DNA of 64,000 bases from Pseudobythopirellula maris (GTDB lineage: Bacteria; Planctomycetota; Planctomycetia; Pirellulales; Lacipirellulaceae), in NCBI RefSeq assembly GCF_007859945.1, contig NZ_SJPQ01000002.1:322588-386587 (forward strand), read 5' to 3'. The number at the start of each line of letters is the position of its first letter. Positions within the stretch are counted from its first letter, which is position 1. The position numbers and the translations under genes were made by a program. The notes under the pieces were generated by a model. That model saw only the letters and a program-made list of their open reading frames with translations. It was not told the origin of the DNA and did not search any database. Below, one piece after another: positions 42,074-49,963 of this stretch.

Positions 42074-42256
42074 ATGCGCGACGCCGTCGCACAATTTGTT
42101 CGGGACGAAGAAGCAGCCACCTCGATCGAGTACGCCGTGATGCTGGCGCTGATAGCGGGCGTTTGCATCGCCTCGGTGGGCTCGATGTCCAACGCCACAG
42201 CCGACAGCTTCGACACGTCGGCCACGGAATTGGCGAGCGCGCTGGGCGGCTCCTGA
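42074..42256 (+). CDS. Flp-family type IVb pilin
   Basis: A 60-residue pilin: short basic and acidic leader, then EEAATSIEYAVMLALIAGVC, with the glutamate-tyrosine pair after the predicted cut and a hydrophobic helix, as in Flp/Fap pilins. It would be processed by a TadV-type peptidase and assembled by a tad secretion system; none of those genes is in the window. The ATG at 42074 fits known pilin length. An orphan pilin gene. Confidence 0.88.
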   Translation: MRDAVAQFVRDEEAATSIEYAVMLALIAGVCIASVGSMSNATADSFDTSATELASALGGS

Positions 42257-42563
42257 GCTTGCCCGGCAGCAGCAAACCGTCCTGCAGCGGGGCTTGTTGG
42301 CGGATTTTACGCAATGGTTCTGGGCGATCTTTGCAGCCTTTTGCGCAACCCTCCTGAACCGCTAGTCATTCCATGAATGTTGCGGGTTTCCACTTATCTC
42401 GCCGTAGATAGATTCCGATAGGGAATGCAGCACCAGCCTACTAGGCCATGGTCGCCAGCGAACCAAACGAGCCTCACGCACAAACGGCTCCTCTCGCCAA
42501 CATCAGGGATGGCCTGCCCCCATCCTTGGACCTGGGAGAGGCGCCGTTTTTTTATGCGCGGCG
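42257..42563. other. Intergenic spacer between Flp pilin and queA
   Basis: About 300 bases between convergent genes. GGCGCCG followed by seven T (42541-42554) could end transcription of the pilin gene, but a clean stem was not found. Nothing else is seen. Confidence 0.4.
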
Positions 42564-43610
42564 CTACAAGATCAGCATCGCGTCGCCGTAGCTGTAGAAG
42601 CGGTAGCGCTCGGCGATCGCCTCCTCATACGCCTGCCGGATCAGCTCTTCGCCGCCGAAAGCTTGCACCATGAGCAGCAGCGTGGTGCGCGGGAAGTGGA
42701 AGTTGGTCATCAGGGCGTCGACCAGTCGGAACTCGCCCGGCGGGCGGATGAACAAGTCCGTTTCGCCACACCACGGCGCGGTCTTGCCGGGCGAAGACTC
42801 GGCTTGGCGCGCCGCCGTTTCCAGCGTCCGCACGCTCGTGGTGCCGACCGCCACCACCCGGCCGCCGGCGGCGCGGGTCGCGTCGATCGCCGCAACGGTT
42901 TCAGCGCTCGCCTCGCACCACTCGGGGTGCATCACGTGGTCTTCGACACTGTCGGCCGAGATCGGCCGGAACGTGCCCAGCCCCACGTGCAGCGTGACGG
43001 AGGAGAACGTCACGCCGCGGCCCTCGATCGTCTTGAGCAGCGGCTTGGTGAAGTGCAACCCCGCGGTGGGCGCCGCCACGGCGCCCGGCTGGCGGGCGTA
43101 AACGGTCTGGTAATCCTCCACGTCCGCGTCGACCATCTGGCCCTCGCGGATGTAATGCGGAAGCGGCACTCGGCCGACGCGGGCCAGCACGGCCGGCGTC
43201 GGTTCGTCGCCCTCCGGGTGGGCGAGCCAACGCCCCTCGCCGAGCCGCTCGAGCAGCCACAACCGGCCTGCGGGGCGACCCTCGCGGTCGTGGAGCACGA
43301 TCTTCTCGTGCGGCTGCAGCTTGCCGCGTGTCTTGCACACAATCTGCCAATGCCCGTCCGGCTCGGCCGACAGGAAGAGCCCCCGCCACGCCCCGCCCGT
43401 GGCCTCGCGCTCGCCCGTGAGCTGGGCCGGCGTCACCCGCGTGTCGTTCACCACGAGCCGGTCGCCCGAGCGGAAGAGGTCGGGCAGGTCCCGGACGTGG
43501 AAGTGATGGATCGTTTGATCACGGCGGCTCACCACCATCAGCCGGGCGTCGGCCCGGTTGGCGAGCGGCGATTGGGCGATCAGATCTCGGGGCAGGTCGT
43601 AGTCAAGCAT
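42564..43610 (-). CDS. queA: tRNA preQ1(34) S-adenosylmethionine ribosyltransferase-isomerase
   Basis: A 348-residue QueA, which converts preQ1 in tRNA to epoxyqueuosine. Conserved: MLDYDLPRDLIAQSPL, DTRVTPAQLTGE, AAPTAGLHFTK, HVGLGTFRPI, VGTTSVRTLE and TDLFIRPPGEFRLVDALMTN. The ATG at 43610 matches the normal N-terminus; the longer frame upstream is rejected. Divergent from rsmH, with 300 bases between them. Confidence 0.95.
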   Translation of the reverse strand: MLDYDLPRDLIAQSPLANRADARLMVVSRRDQTIHHFHVRDLPDLFRSGDRLVVNDTRVTPAQLTGEREATGGAWRGLFLSAEPDGHWQIVCKTRGKLQPHEKIVLHDREGRPAGRLWLLERLGEGRWLAHPEGDEPTPAVLARVGRVPLPHYIREGQMVDADVEDYQTVYARQPGAVAAPTAGLHFTKPLLKTIEGRGVTFSSVTLHVGLGTFRPISADSVEDHVMHPEWCEASAETVAAIDATRAAGGRVVAVGTTSVRTLETAARQAESSPGKTAPWCGETDLFIRPPGEFRLVDALMTNFHFPRTTLLLMVQAFGGEELIRQAYEEAIAERYRFYSYGDAMLIL

Positions 43611-43910
43611 TGTCGAACGCGAGGTGCGAATGGCGGGAGCTAGGGGGGCGGAGCGGGAGTAGGGCTGGCCAGGGCCAGCCGCACGGCGTCCGCCCAAGCC
43701 GCCCCTCACACGCTCTGCAATCTCGTAGCGTGGCGCACGGGGACGCCATCGACAATGCCCTCCCCCGCGGCGACGATAGCAGTGCTGGCGCGAGGGGGGG
43801 GAGGCGAGAAGCGCCCGGCTGGCATCCATCGTGCTTGCGGCGCCCGATCCCTTTTGCTAACTACCCCCACGCGCCTGTAGCGCACAAAGAGAATAAGAGA
43901 CCGCTGCGAT
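43611..43910. other. Divergent spacer between queA and rsmH
   Basis: Three hundred bases that must carry promoters for both genes; I could not pick out a confident -35/-10 pair. No gene is seen. Confidence 0.4.
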
Positions 43911-44780
43911 ATGACCGTCCACATCCCCGTGATGCCCCGTGAGGTCCTCGAAGCGCTCGATCCCAAGCCGGGCGAGCGGTTTATCGACGGAACGCTCGGC
44001 GGCGGCGGCCACACCCGGCTGCTGGCCGAAGCGGTCGGTCCCTCGGGGCTCGTTGTCGGGCTCGATCGCGACGCGGCCGCCGTTGAAGAAGCCGAACAAA
44101 CGCTCCGCGGCCTGCCGGTGGCCGTGGCCCACGCCAACTACGCCGAAGCCCAGGAGGTGCTCAAGGAACTGGAGATCGAAGCGGTCGACGGCGTGCTGCT
44201 CGACCTCGGCCTCTCGAGCGACCAGCTCGAAGACCGCGAGCGCGGCTTCAGCTTCCACAGCGACGGAGAGCTCGACCTGCGGTTCGACACGACCCAGGGC
44301 AAACCGGCTTGGCGGCTGATCGAACGGCTCAGCGCCGAGCACCTGGCCGACCTGATATACGCCTACGGAGAGGAACGGCTGAGCCGTCGCATCGCCCGCC
44401 GCATCGTCGAGCGTCGCCGCGAGCGGCCGATCCGCACCGCCAACGACCTGGCCGACATCGTCCGCCGGGCGGTCCCACGAAACTACGACCCGAGGATCGA
44501 CGCCGCGACTCGCACGTTTCAAGCGCTGCGGATCGCGGTCAACGAAGAGCTCGATTGGGTCGACAAGGCCCTCAAGCATTTGCCGGACCTGCTCAGGCCG
44601 GGCGGCCGGCTGGCGATCATCAGCTTCCACTCACTCGAAGACCGACGCGTTAAAAACGCCTTCCGTGAAGACGACCGACTCGAGCCGACCACGACCAAGC
44701 CGATCACCGCCGGCGAGGACGAGCTTGCTAGCAACCCCCGCTCGCGGAGCGCCAAGCTGCGCGTCGCCGTGCGTTGCTAG
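43911..44780 (+). CDS. rsmH: 16S rRNA (cytosine-1402-N4) methyltransferase
   Basis: A 289-residue RsmH/MraW. SAM-binding GTLGGGGHT, DLGLSSDQLED, the RRIARRIVERR helix, TRTFQALRIAVNEEL, IISFHSLEDRRVK and the final NPRSRSAKLRV are all family hallmarks. It methylates C1402 of 16S rRNA. In most bacteria it opens the division/cell-wall cluster before ftsL and ftsI; here only a small membrane protein follows. Start ATG at 43911. Confidence 0.95.
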   Translation: MTVHIPVMPREVLEALDPKPGERFIDGTLGGGGHTRLLAEAVGPSGLVVGLDRDAAAVEEAEQTLRGLPVAVAHANYAEAQEVLKELEIEAVDGVLLDLGLSSDQLEDRERGFSFHSDGELDLRFDTTQGKPAWRLIERLSAEHLADLIYAYGEERLSRRIARRIVERRRERPIRTANDLADIVRRAVPRNYDPRIDAATRTFQALRIAVNEELDWVDKALKHLPDLLRPGGRLAIISFHSLEDRRVKNAFREDDRLEPTTTKPITAGEDELASNPRSRSAKLRVAVRC

Positions 44781-44853
44781 CACCGAGGCTGACATCCCGC
44801 ACGAACAAAGCCAAGCCCAGCGACCGATCGTGCCGACAGTTCCTGTACAAGCC

Positions 44854-45228
44854 ATGGACGCCACACTTCAAGCAGACAACCCCGCCGCCGACCGAGCGAG
44901 CGACGCCCCCCGGGCGCCGCGCCGTCGGTTGCTCGTGCCCGACGCCCGCTTCGTCGCCTGGGCGCTGAGTGCGGCCACCGTCGTGGTGCTTGTGGCCGGT
45001 GTGCTGATCGTCAAGCAGGTGGCCACCGGCGGCCGCGCGCTGCGCCCGATCGCCGTCGACACCCCCGACGAGGCCGCTCCCTCCGAGTGGCGTTTGCCCC
45101 CCGTCGAGCCCCAGCCGCTGGTGCTGCGGCGCAGCGAGCCCACGCCCACCTGGCCCGGCTCGACGACAACCACGCCCGAGGGGCCCGTGCGAATCGGCGC
45201 CCGCCCCGCTCCCGGCGGGCTGCGCTGA
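44854..45228 (+). CDS. Small single-pass membrane protein in the ftsL position
   Basis: A 124-residue protein: a short cytoplasmic N-terminus with RAPRRR, one membrane helix (about 37-58, ALSAATVVVLVAGVLIV), then a proline-rich extracytoplasmic tail. It lies 73 bases after rsmH, where ftsL normally stands, but the tail lacks an obvious coiled coil and so is not a standard FtsL. Start at the ATG 44854 is chosen from charge and hydrophobicity; no strong ribosome site. Function unknown. Confidence 0.55.
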   Translation: MDATLQADNPAADRASDAPRAPRRRLLVPDARFVAWALSAATVVVLVAGVLIVKQVATGGRALRPIAVDTPDEAAPSEWRLPPVEPQPLVLRRSEPTPTWPGSTTTTPEGPVRIGARPAPGGLR

Positions 45229-45355
45229 CCTCAGCCTGACGGGCTTTGACTATCAGTCCTTTCTGACGCTCTGTTTGGTTTCTCTGGCGATTGCGTGTTA
45301 ATCTTGGCGGCTCTCAGGTCGCCCAAGATCGCATTCACTGAACCGGAGTACCGTG

Positions 45356-47080
45356 ATGACGCCGCTGCGCCCTGCTTCTGCTCGTCCGTACGGCGACGCG
45401 ATCAAGATCATCACAGCCGCCGCTGTGCTGTTGGCCCCGGCCGCCGCCGCGCGAGCCCAGGCCCCCGCCAACACGCCGACGCCCGCAAAGGCCCAGCCGC
45501 TGGGCGTGTCGCCGTGGGTATCGCCGGAGAGTTTTGCTTTTGCCGAGCTGCGGCCGTCGCGGCTGCTCGCCGCGCCGTTGGCCCAGTACCTGCCGATCGA
45601 AGTGGCCGACGCCGTGGGCGAGAAGTTCCTCGGCGCGCCGCTGTCGCGGCTGGTGAGCCTGCAGGCGATCGTCGAGCCGCCGATGGGCGCCACGCCGTTC
45701 TACGCTCTCATTGCGAAGTTTGACACGCCGGTATCGATCACTCACCTCGCGCCCGAGCTAACAGAGCACGCCACGCTGGGTGAACTGGGCGGCAGACAGG
45801 TCTTCCAGAGCCAGCACCCGGCTATGCCGAGCATCGCTGCGATCGACTCTCGCACGCTGATCGCCGCCACTCCCGCGATGCTCAAGAAGGTGCTCGCCGG
45901 CAGCGACGCCGCGCCCGTCGAGACGCCGCTGACCGCGCTGCTGTCGAGCCGCCCCGGCGAGACCGACGCCTACGCCGCGGTCGCGCTGGAGCCGGTCCGC
46001 CCTTTGATCCAGCTCGGCCTGATGGCCGCCCGCAGCGAGGCGCCCCCCGAGACGCACCGCTACTTTCGCGCCGCCGATTTGCTCTCGGGCGTTGAGCTGA
46101 CGGTCGACGTGACCGGCCAGCACGACACGACGCTAGCGATCCACGCCAACGACGCGGCGGCGGCCGACGAACTGGAGTCACTCGTCGCTCAGGCTCAGAC
46201 GCAGTACCGCGATCTAGTCGTGTCGGAGATGGCCGAGCAACGTCTCCAGATGGCCGCGAGTGAGGATCCTCTCGAGCGTGCGATGGCCCGCTACCTCGAC
46301 CGCATGGAGGCGATGCCGGTCGAGGAGTTCGATTGGCGTGACGGGCCGAGCCAATTCACGGCGATCCGATTAAAGGCTGGCGAAGCCAACCAGCATATGA
46401 TGGTCTGGTCGATTGGCGTCGTGGTCGCCCTGCTGCTCCCCGCCGTGCAGGCCGGCCGCGAGGCCGCGCGGCGCAATCAGGCGCTCAGTCAAGCCAAACA
46501 GATCGCCCTCGCACTCCACAACCACCACGACATCCACAACCGGTTTCCGGCGCAAGCGATCACGGATGCGAGCGGCCGGCCACTGCTCAGTTGGCGCGTC
46601 GCCCTGCTCCCTTATCTCGAAGAAGAAAAACTCTATGGCATGTTCCACCTCGACGAGCCGTGGGACAGCCCGCACAACCAGTCGCTTTTAAAGTACATGC
46701 CGGGCGTCTATTGCGACCCCAGTGGGAAGTTCGCGAAATCGGATGGCAAGTCGCACTTCCTCGGCGTCGCTGGCCCGCAGGCGTTCTTCGATGGCGGCCC
46801 CAAGGGGCGAACGTTTGCGAGCCTTACCGACGGATCGGCAAAGACCCTCGCCCTCGTCCAGGTCGACGACGACCACGCCGTGGAGTGGACCAAGCCGGCC
46901 GACTACGACGCCGCGGCTCACCACGCCAACCCGGTCGCCGGCATCGGCGAACTCCACCCGGACGTCTTCCTCGCCGGGTTCGGAGATGGCCACGCTCGAG
47001 CGGTCCCGCTCGACATTGCCCCTCAAACGCTCCGAGCAATGCTAACGGTTAACGGCAGAGAACGCTTCGAATTCCCTTAG
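45356..47080 (+). CDS. DUF1559-containing chimeric protein
   Basis: A 574-residue exported protein. A signal peptide (about 1-34) leads into an unrecognised domain (50-330, containing AIVEPPMGATPFYALIAKFD). Then comes [20 protein letters not shown] followed by REAARRNQALSQAKQIALAL: the DUF1559 segment, but without the GFTLVE prepilin peptidase site. The last 200 residues are the DUF1559 domain, ending with GFGDGHARAVPLDI. So a pseudopilin-like membrane helix is internal here. The ATG at 45356 is preferred to a GTG three bases earlier. Confidence 0.82.
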   Translation: MTPLRPASARPYGDAIKIITAAAVLLAPAAAARAQAPANTPTPAKAQPLGVSPWVSPESFAFAELRPSRLLAAPLAQYLPIEVADAVGEKFLGAPLSRLVSLQAIVEPPMGATPFYALIAKFDTPVSITHLAPELTEHATLGELGGRQVFQSQHPAMPSIAAIDSRTLIAATPAMLKKVLAGSDAAPVETPLTALLSSRPGETDAYAAVALEPVRPLIQLGLMAARSEAPPETHRYFRAADLLSGVELTVDVTGQHDTTLAIHANDAAAADELESLVAQAQTQYRDLVVSEMAEQRLQMAASEDPLERAMARYLDRMEAMPVEEFDWRDGPSQFTAIRLKAGEANQHMMVWSIGVVVALLLPAVQAGREAARRNQALSQAKQIALALHNHHDIHNRFPAQAITDASGRPLLSWRVALLPYLEEEKLYGMFHLDEPWDSPHNQSLLKYMPGVYCDPSGKFAKSDGKSHFLGVAGPQAFFDGGPKGRTFASLTDGSAKTLALVQVDDDHAVEWTKPADYDAAAHHANPVAGIGELHPDVFLAGFGDGHARAVPLDIAPQTLRAMLTVNGRERFEFP

Positions 47081-47178
47081 CGAGTGCGGATCGAAAAACG
47101 ATTCGTGACGACCAACCTGCCTGAGCTATTCCCCTACCGATTACACGGCGGAGTATTCCATCGCTGCGCCCAGACACA

Positions 47179-47206
47179 TTGACATATCGTGATATTGCGA
47201 TACGTT
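47179..47206 (+). promoter_or_regulatory. Promoter with ArsR-type operator in the spacer
   Basis: A perfect TTGACA (47179-47184) is followed by the imperfect palindrome ATATCGTGATATTGCGATA (47184-47202) and a TACGTT that may serve as -10. Binding of an ArsR dimer between -35 and -10 would block RNA polymerase; 41 bases separate this from the ArsR gene start. Confidence 0.6.
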
Positions 47207-47246
47207 TATCTGTAGGCAAGATCGTCGCCCCGTCGAAGACAAGAAC

Positions 47247-47639
47247 ATGCCCAAGGCGTCCCGCAAGAAAGCCGTTCGCAGCAAAACCACCGCCTCCAAG
47301 GCGAAGCCGGCGGCCAAGCCCGACTCGCTCCGGCTCACCGAGCTAGGAGCCCTGGAGCGGGCGGCCGAGTGCCTCAAGGCGCTGGCTCACCCGCACCGGC
47401 TGCGGATGGTGCAGATGCTGCTGCAGAAGGACTTCGCCGTCGGCGAGTTGGCCGAGGCGTGCTCGATCCCCAGCCACATGGCCTCCGAGCACCTGCGGCT
47501 GATGCAGCGCTGCGGGTTCCTATCGGCCGAGCGCGACGGGCGCCGCCGCTACTACCGCGTCGCCGAGCCGCACTTGGCCTCGATCTTGGCCTGCGTAGAA
47601 ACCAGGTTCGGCGTCGAGGCGGTCCGTGCCGCCTCGTAA
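47247..47639 (+). CDS. ArsR-family winged-helix regulator
   Basis: A 130-residue regulator. After a lysine-rich N-terminal arm (1-27) comes the ArsR core: CLKALAHPHRLRMVQMLL, GELAEACSIPSHMASEHLRL as recognition helices, and a wing SAERDGRRRYYRV. Cysteines at about 43, 71, 92 and 115 could sense sulfur species, as in SqrR/BigR-type regulators. It heads a tight operon with rhodanese genes, so control of sulfide or persulfide stress is the best guess. Confidence 0.88.
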   Translation: MPKASRKKAVRSKTTASKAKPAAKPDSLRLTELGALERAAECLKALAHPHRLRMVQMLLQKDFAVGELAEACSIPSHMASEHLRLMQRCGFLSAERDGRRRYYRVAEPHLASILACVETRFGVEAVRAAS

Positions 47640-47669
47640 CAGTTCAAGGTTGACTCAAGGAGAATCACG

Positions 47670-48200
47670 ATGGTCGCCACGATCACCCCGCAAGAGCTGA
47701 GCGATCGCCTCAAGCAAGACGGGACGAAGCTCCTCGACGTGCGCACCCCGGCCGAATACCGCGAGGCCCATGTCCGCGGCGCCGTGAACCTGCCGCTCGA
47801 CCGGCTCAGCGCCGAGGCGGCGCCGTCGGCCGAGACCGTGCTGGTCATCTGCCAACGCGGCTCACGCGGCAAGCAGGCGTGTGAGAAGCTCACAGCCGCG
47901 GGGCTTTCGAACGTGGTGAACGTCGAAGGGGGCACGCTCGCCTGCATCGAGGCGGGCCTGCCGATCGAGCGCGGCAAGAAGACGATCTCGCTCGAGCGCC
48001 AGGTACGCATCGCCGCCGGCTCGCTGGTGGTCGTTGGCGCCGCGCTCGGGGCGTTCGTCCACCCGGCGTGGCTCGGGCTCTCGGCGTTCGTTGGCGCCGG
48101 GCTCGTGTTCGCCGGCGTCACCGACACCTGCGGCATGGCCATGATGCTCGCCCGCATGCCGTGGAACCAAGCGGGCGGCGAAAACCGTACCGCCACTTAA
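47670..48200 (+). CDS. Rhodanese-DUF2892 membrane protein (YgaP-like)
   Basis: A 176-residue protein: a rhodanese domain (1-100) with active C61 in VICQRGSRG, then two membrane helices of the DUF2892 type (about 115-160), the same order as in YgaP. It transfers sulfane sulfur, probably at the membrane. AAGGAG seven bases before the ATG is the ribosome site. It lies 30 bases after the ArsR gene and 59 before the CoA-disulfide reductase, so one operon is likely. Confidence 0.9.
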   Translation: MVATITPQELSDRLKQDGTKLLDVRTPAEYREAHVRGAVNLPLDRLSAEAAPSAETVLVICQRGSRGKQACEKLTAAGLSNVVNVEGGTLACIEAGLPIERGKKTISLERQVRIAAGSLVVVGAALGAFVHPAWLGLSAFVGAGLVFAGVTDTCGMAMMLARMPWNQAGGENRTAT

Positions 48201-48259
48201 GGAATACCCCGGTGGGCGATCCTAGTAAGAAGTCTGATGAAGTATAGGGAGTCACTGCA

Positions 48260-49942
48260 ATGAAGGTCGTGATCATCGGCGCCGTGGCCGGCGGCGCCAG
48301 CGCCGCCGCACGGGCCAGACGGCTGGACGAGTCGGCCGAGATCGTGCTCATCGAACGCGGCGCCGACCCGTCGTTCGCCAACTGCGGCATGCCTTACTAC
48401 ATCGGCGGCGAGATCGAGAGCCGTGAGAAGTTGATCGTCACCTCGGCCGGCATGCTGCACGACCGCTACCGTCTCGACGTGCGGGTGCGGCAGGAAGCCT
48501 TGCGGATCGACCGCCAGGCGAAGACGGTCCGCGTGCGGCGCCTGGAGAACGGCGCCGAGTACGACGAGTCGTACGACAAGCTGATCCTCTCGCCCGGCGC
48601 CGCCCCGATCCGGCCCGAGCTGCCCGGCATCGACCACCCGAAGGTCTACACGCTCCGCAACCTCGACGACGCCGACCTGCTGCATGCGGCGACCATGGGC
48701 GCCAAGCGGGCGGTGATCGTCGGAGGCGGGTTCATCGGCGTCGAGATGGCCGAGAACCTCGTGCGGCGGGGCGTCGAAACCACGCTGATCGAACGCAACG
48801 ACCAGATCCTCACGCCGTGGGACGCCGAGATGGTCGCCCCGGCCGCCGCGGCGCTCCGCTCGGCGGGTGTGACACTCAAACTCGGCGCCGAGGCCGAGGC
48901 ATTCGAGCCCCAAGACGACGGCGGCGTGACCGTCGCTCTGAAGTCGGGCGAGCAGTTGAGCGCTGACTTTGTCGTCATGTGCATCGGCGTGCGGCCGGAG
49001 AACGCGTTGGCCAAGGCCGCCGGCTTGGCGATCGGCGAGCGCGGCGGCATCCGTGTCGACGAGACGATGCGGACCGATGACCCCGACATCTACGCCGTCG
49101 GCGACGCCGTCGAAACCTTCGACAGCGTCACCGGCAAACCGACACAAATCCCACTCGCCGGCCCCGCCAACCGGCAGGGTCGCATCGCGGCGGACAACTG
49201 CTTCGGCCGCGAGAGCCGCTACCGCGGCACGCAGGGCACGGCGATCGTGGGCGCCTGCGGCGTCACGGCGGCGATGACCGGGCTGAGCGAGAAGGCGTGC
49301 CGGCGGCTCGGCGTCGCCTTTGAGAAGGTCTACGTCCACCCGGCGAGCAACGCCGGCTACTACCCCGGCGCCGAGGGGATGACGCTCAAGCTCGTGTTCG
49401 ATCCGGAGAACGGCCGCGTGCTTGGCGCCCAGGGCGTGGGGGGCAAGGGCGTCGACAAACGGATCGACGTGCTGGCGATGGCCCTGCAAGCCGGCATGAC
49501 GGTCTACGACCTCGAAGAGAGCGAGCTCTGCTACGCCCCGCAGTACGGCTCGGCCAAGGACCCGGTGAACATGCTCGGGTTCGTCGCCGCCGGCTTGCTG
49601 CGTGGCGACCACCCGGTAGAGCACGCCCACCGGTTGCTCGACTGTGAGCTTGGCGACTCTTTCGTGCTCGACGTCCGTTCGCCCGGGGAGCACGCCGCCG
49701 GCGCCGTTCCCGGGGCAACCAACATCAACATCGACGAACTGCGCGAGCGGCTCGGCGAGTTGCCCAAGGACCGGCGGATCGTCGCCTACTGCAAGGTCGG
49801 CATGCGCGGCTACCTGGCGACGCGCCTGCTGCGGCAGCACGGCTTTGACGCGGTGAACCTCAGCGGTGGCTTCACAAAATACGAGCGGTTTGTTGCGGCG
49901 CGTGCCGAAGCGACGCCGAAGATGGCGCCTTCCGGTCGCTAA
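48260..49942 (+). CDS. CoA-disulfide reductase/persulfide reductase with C-terminal rhodanese
   Basis: A 560-residue flavoprotein. FAD-binding VVIIGAVAGGASAAARARR, the redox-active C42 in SFANCGMPYYIGG, the NAD(P)H domain AVIVGGGFIGVEMAENL, and GDAVE form the CoADR core; residues 465-545 are a rhodanese domain with AYCKVGMRGY. Enzymes of this CoADR-RHD design reduce CoA persulfide and polysulfides. Following ArsR and a membrane rhodanese, it would detoxify or use sulfane sulfur in the cytoplasm. Confidence 0.92.
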   Translation: MKVVIIGAVAGGASAAARARRLDESAEIVLIERGADPSFANCGMPYYIGGEIESREKLIVTSAGMLHDRYRLDVRVRQEALRIDRQAKTVRVRRLENGAEYDESYDKLILSPGAAPIRPELPGIDHPKVYTLRNLDDADLLHAATMGAKRAVIVGGGFIGVEMAENLVRRGVETTLIERNDQILTPWDAEMVAPAAAALRSAGVTLKLGAEAEAFEPQDDGGVTVALKSGEQLSADFVVMCIGVRPENALAKAAGLAIGERGGIRVDETMRTDDPDIYAVGDAVETFDSVTGKPTQIPLAGPANRQGRIAADNCFGRESRYRGTQGTAIVGACGVTAAMTGLSEKACRRLGVAFEKVYVHPASNAGYYPGAEGMTLKLVFDPENGRVLGAQGVGGKGVDKRIDVLAMALQAGMTVYDLEESELCYAPQYGSAKDPVNMLGFVAAGLLRGDHPVEHAHRLLDCELGDSFVLDVRSPGEHAAGAVPGATNINIDELRERLGELPKDRRIVAYCKVGMRGYLATRLLRQHGFDAVNLSGGFTKYERFVAARAEATPKMAPSGR

Positions 49943-49963
49943 GTTCATCCACCGAAAGAGGAC

